Assembly (NCBI GenBank): GCA_003545125.1
Contig: DQCI01000300.1
Location: 1 to 6,388, forward strand
Direction of reading: 5' to 3'
DNA length: 6,388 bases
Source: Paracoccaceae bacterium
GTDB lineage: Bacteria > Pseudomonadota > Alphaproteobacteria > Rhodobacterales > Rhodobacteraceae
Part shown: in pieces, positions 5,848 to 6,388 of the stretch
Layout: each line of letters begins with the position of its first letter
Numbering within the stretch: the first letter of the stretch is position 1
The notes under the pieces: generated by a model
The model's input: only the letters and a program-made list of their open reading frames with translations
Database searches by the model: none
What the model was told of the DNA's origin: nothing
Program-made: the position numbers and the translations under genes

Positions 5848-6345
5848 ATGAGTTTCGAATTGCCGATGCGCGCGGGTCCGCGCCCCGACACCACCGATTG
5901 CGCCCCGCATGAACAGGTGTCGCAGAATTCGCCGGCAGAGATCCACACGCTGTTCAAGCGCCGCGCTTTTGAACTGTCCTTCGTCGAGCGCCGCCCGTCC
6001 GGCATATCGGTGCCCGGCGCCGAGGCGCTGGTTCTGCCACACGACCATGCCTGCGGCCCGCGCGAGGCCTTCATGATCGGACGTGAATTCGCCCATGTCC
6101 ACCCCGCCTACGACGGCTCGTCGCACCTGATGCTGCCATTGCCCGTGGTCGAAGAACTGATCGCGAAAGGCTGGGGAGAGCCGCACCCGATGGCGCGCCT
6201 TGGCCATATCCCGGCAACGGCGGTGATGGCCTTCGCCCCGCGTGACGCGGCCGAAGTCGATGTGATGCTGCGGCTGCTGAGCACCAGCTGGGACTTTGCC
6301 CGCGGCAAGCTGGCCACTCCTGCCCCTGTCCATATCCACGGCTGA
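5848..6345 (+). CDS. DUF5519 / 'luciferase family' protein of unknown function
   Basis: This 165-residue protein starts 4 bases after the dioxygenase stop. The only ribosome site is a weak GGGTGA that includes that stop, so translation is probably coupled. It resembles the DUF5519 domain proteins that databases label 'luciferase family', through REFAHVHPAYDGSSHLMLPLP (79-99), KGWGEPHP (107-114) and a C-terminal FAPRDAAEV...WDFARGK (129-153). Histidines 83, 85, 93 and 113 lie in the most family-like stretch, and the protein ends VHIHG. This could indicate a metal or flavin/aromatic ligand site, but that is speculation. The database name should not be taken as evidence of light emission. No signal peptide or membrane segment is seen. 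Position in a dioxygenase operon suggests a role in handling the ring-cleavage product or substrate, by inference only. Confidence 0.75.
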   Translation: MSFELPMRAGPRPDTTDCAPHEQVSQNSPAEIHTLFKRRAFELSFVERRPSGISVPGAEALVLPHDHACGPREAFMIGREFAHVHPAYDGSSHLMLPLPVVEELIAKGWGEPHPMARLGHIPATAVMAFAPRDAAEVDVMLRLLSTSWDFARGKLATPAPVHIHG

Positions 6346-6355
6346 GGCCGCAGGC

Positions 6356-6371
6356 CCTCTGCCAGCAGAGG
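6356..6371 (+). terminator. Hairpin after the operon, weak terminator candidate
   Basis: CCTCTG-CCAG-CAGAGG is a perfect 6-bp stem with a 4-base loop starting 11 bases after the last stop codon. Its position suits transcript termination, but no T-run follows (TGGTCGCGG), so it may only stabilise the 3' end or be incidental. Confidence 0.35.
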
Positions 6372-6388
6372 TGGTCGCGGGGTTTCGG

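Noticed and set aside
4734..6074. Minus-strand open frame of 446 codons
   Set aside because: It runs antisense through the DoxX-like, dioxygenase and DUF5519 genes, which have convincing motifs; long antisense frames are expected in GC-rich DNA.

Overview
The window reads as a GC-rich proteobacterial accessory region, most likely from an alphaproteobacterium. This rests on the roughly 60-65% GC, heavily GC-biased third codon positions in the intact genes, and the family mix (TetR/adaptor/RND efflux set, IS5-type insertion sequence, HxlR regulator). No rRNA, tRNA or species-level marker is present, so the taxonomic guess is an inference.

Layout. Positions 1-1940 hold a leftward (minus-strand) efflux operon. 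It contains a TetR/AcrR repressor, a periplasmic adaptor protein whose start overlaps the repressor's stop, and the first 32 codons of an RND inner-membrane pump that runs off the left edge. A perfect 14-bp dyad at 1927-1940 is a candidate operator. Positions 1941-2177 are intergenic, with nothing recognisable. Positions 2178-2798 carry a second, rightward TetR-family gene that is broken: its helix-turn-helix must be read across two frames, with two offsetting frame changes about 55 bases apart. Its base composition is visibly less GC-rich than its neighbours.

Positions 2788-3966 are interpreted as an IS5-family element of about 1.18 kb in minus orientation. Its transposase is split by a frame change inside a 12-bp tandem repeat. 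The left inverted repeat overlaps the end of the broken tetR gene and supplies its stop codon. Both inverted repeats are degenerate, which suggests an old, inactive copy.

Positions 4043-6388 hold an intact divergent module: an HxlR (DUF24) regulator to the left, and to the right a DoxX-like membrane protein, a LigB/DODA-type extradiol dioxygenase and a DUF5519 ('luciferase family') protein. Between the divergent genes lies a 15-bp-arm imperfect inverted repeat next to a perfect TATAAT box, a credible HxlR operator. The combination of HxlR regulator, DoxX protein and extradiol dioxygenase recalls the catDE catechol/quinone-stress genes of Bacillus subtilis, controlled by the DUF24 regulators CatR and YodB. 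Here a class III (LigB) enzyme replaces the vicinal-oxygen-chelate enzyme. The likely job is detoxification of catechol or quinone-type electrophiles, placed beside an efflux operon. The most interesting parts are this four-gene module and its operator. I see no CRISPR, defence system, integrase or structured RNA.
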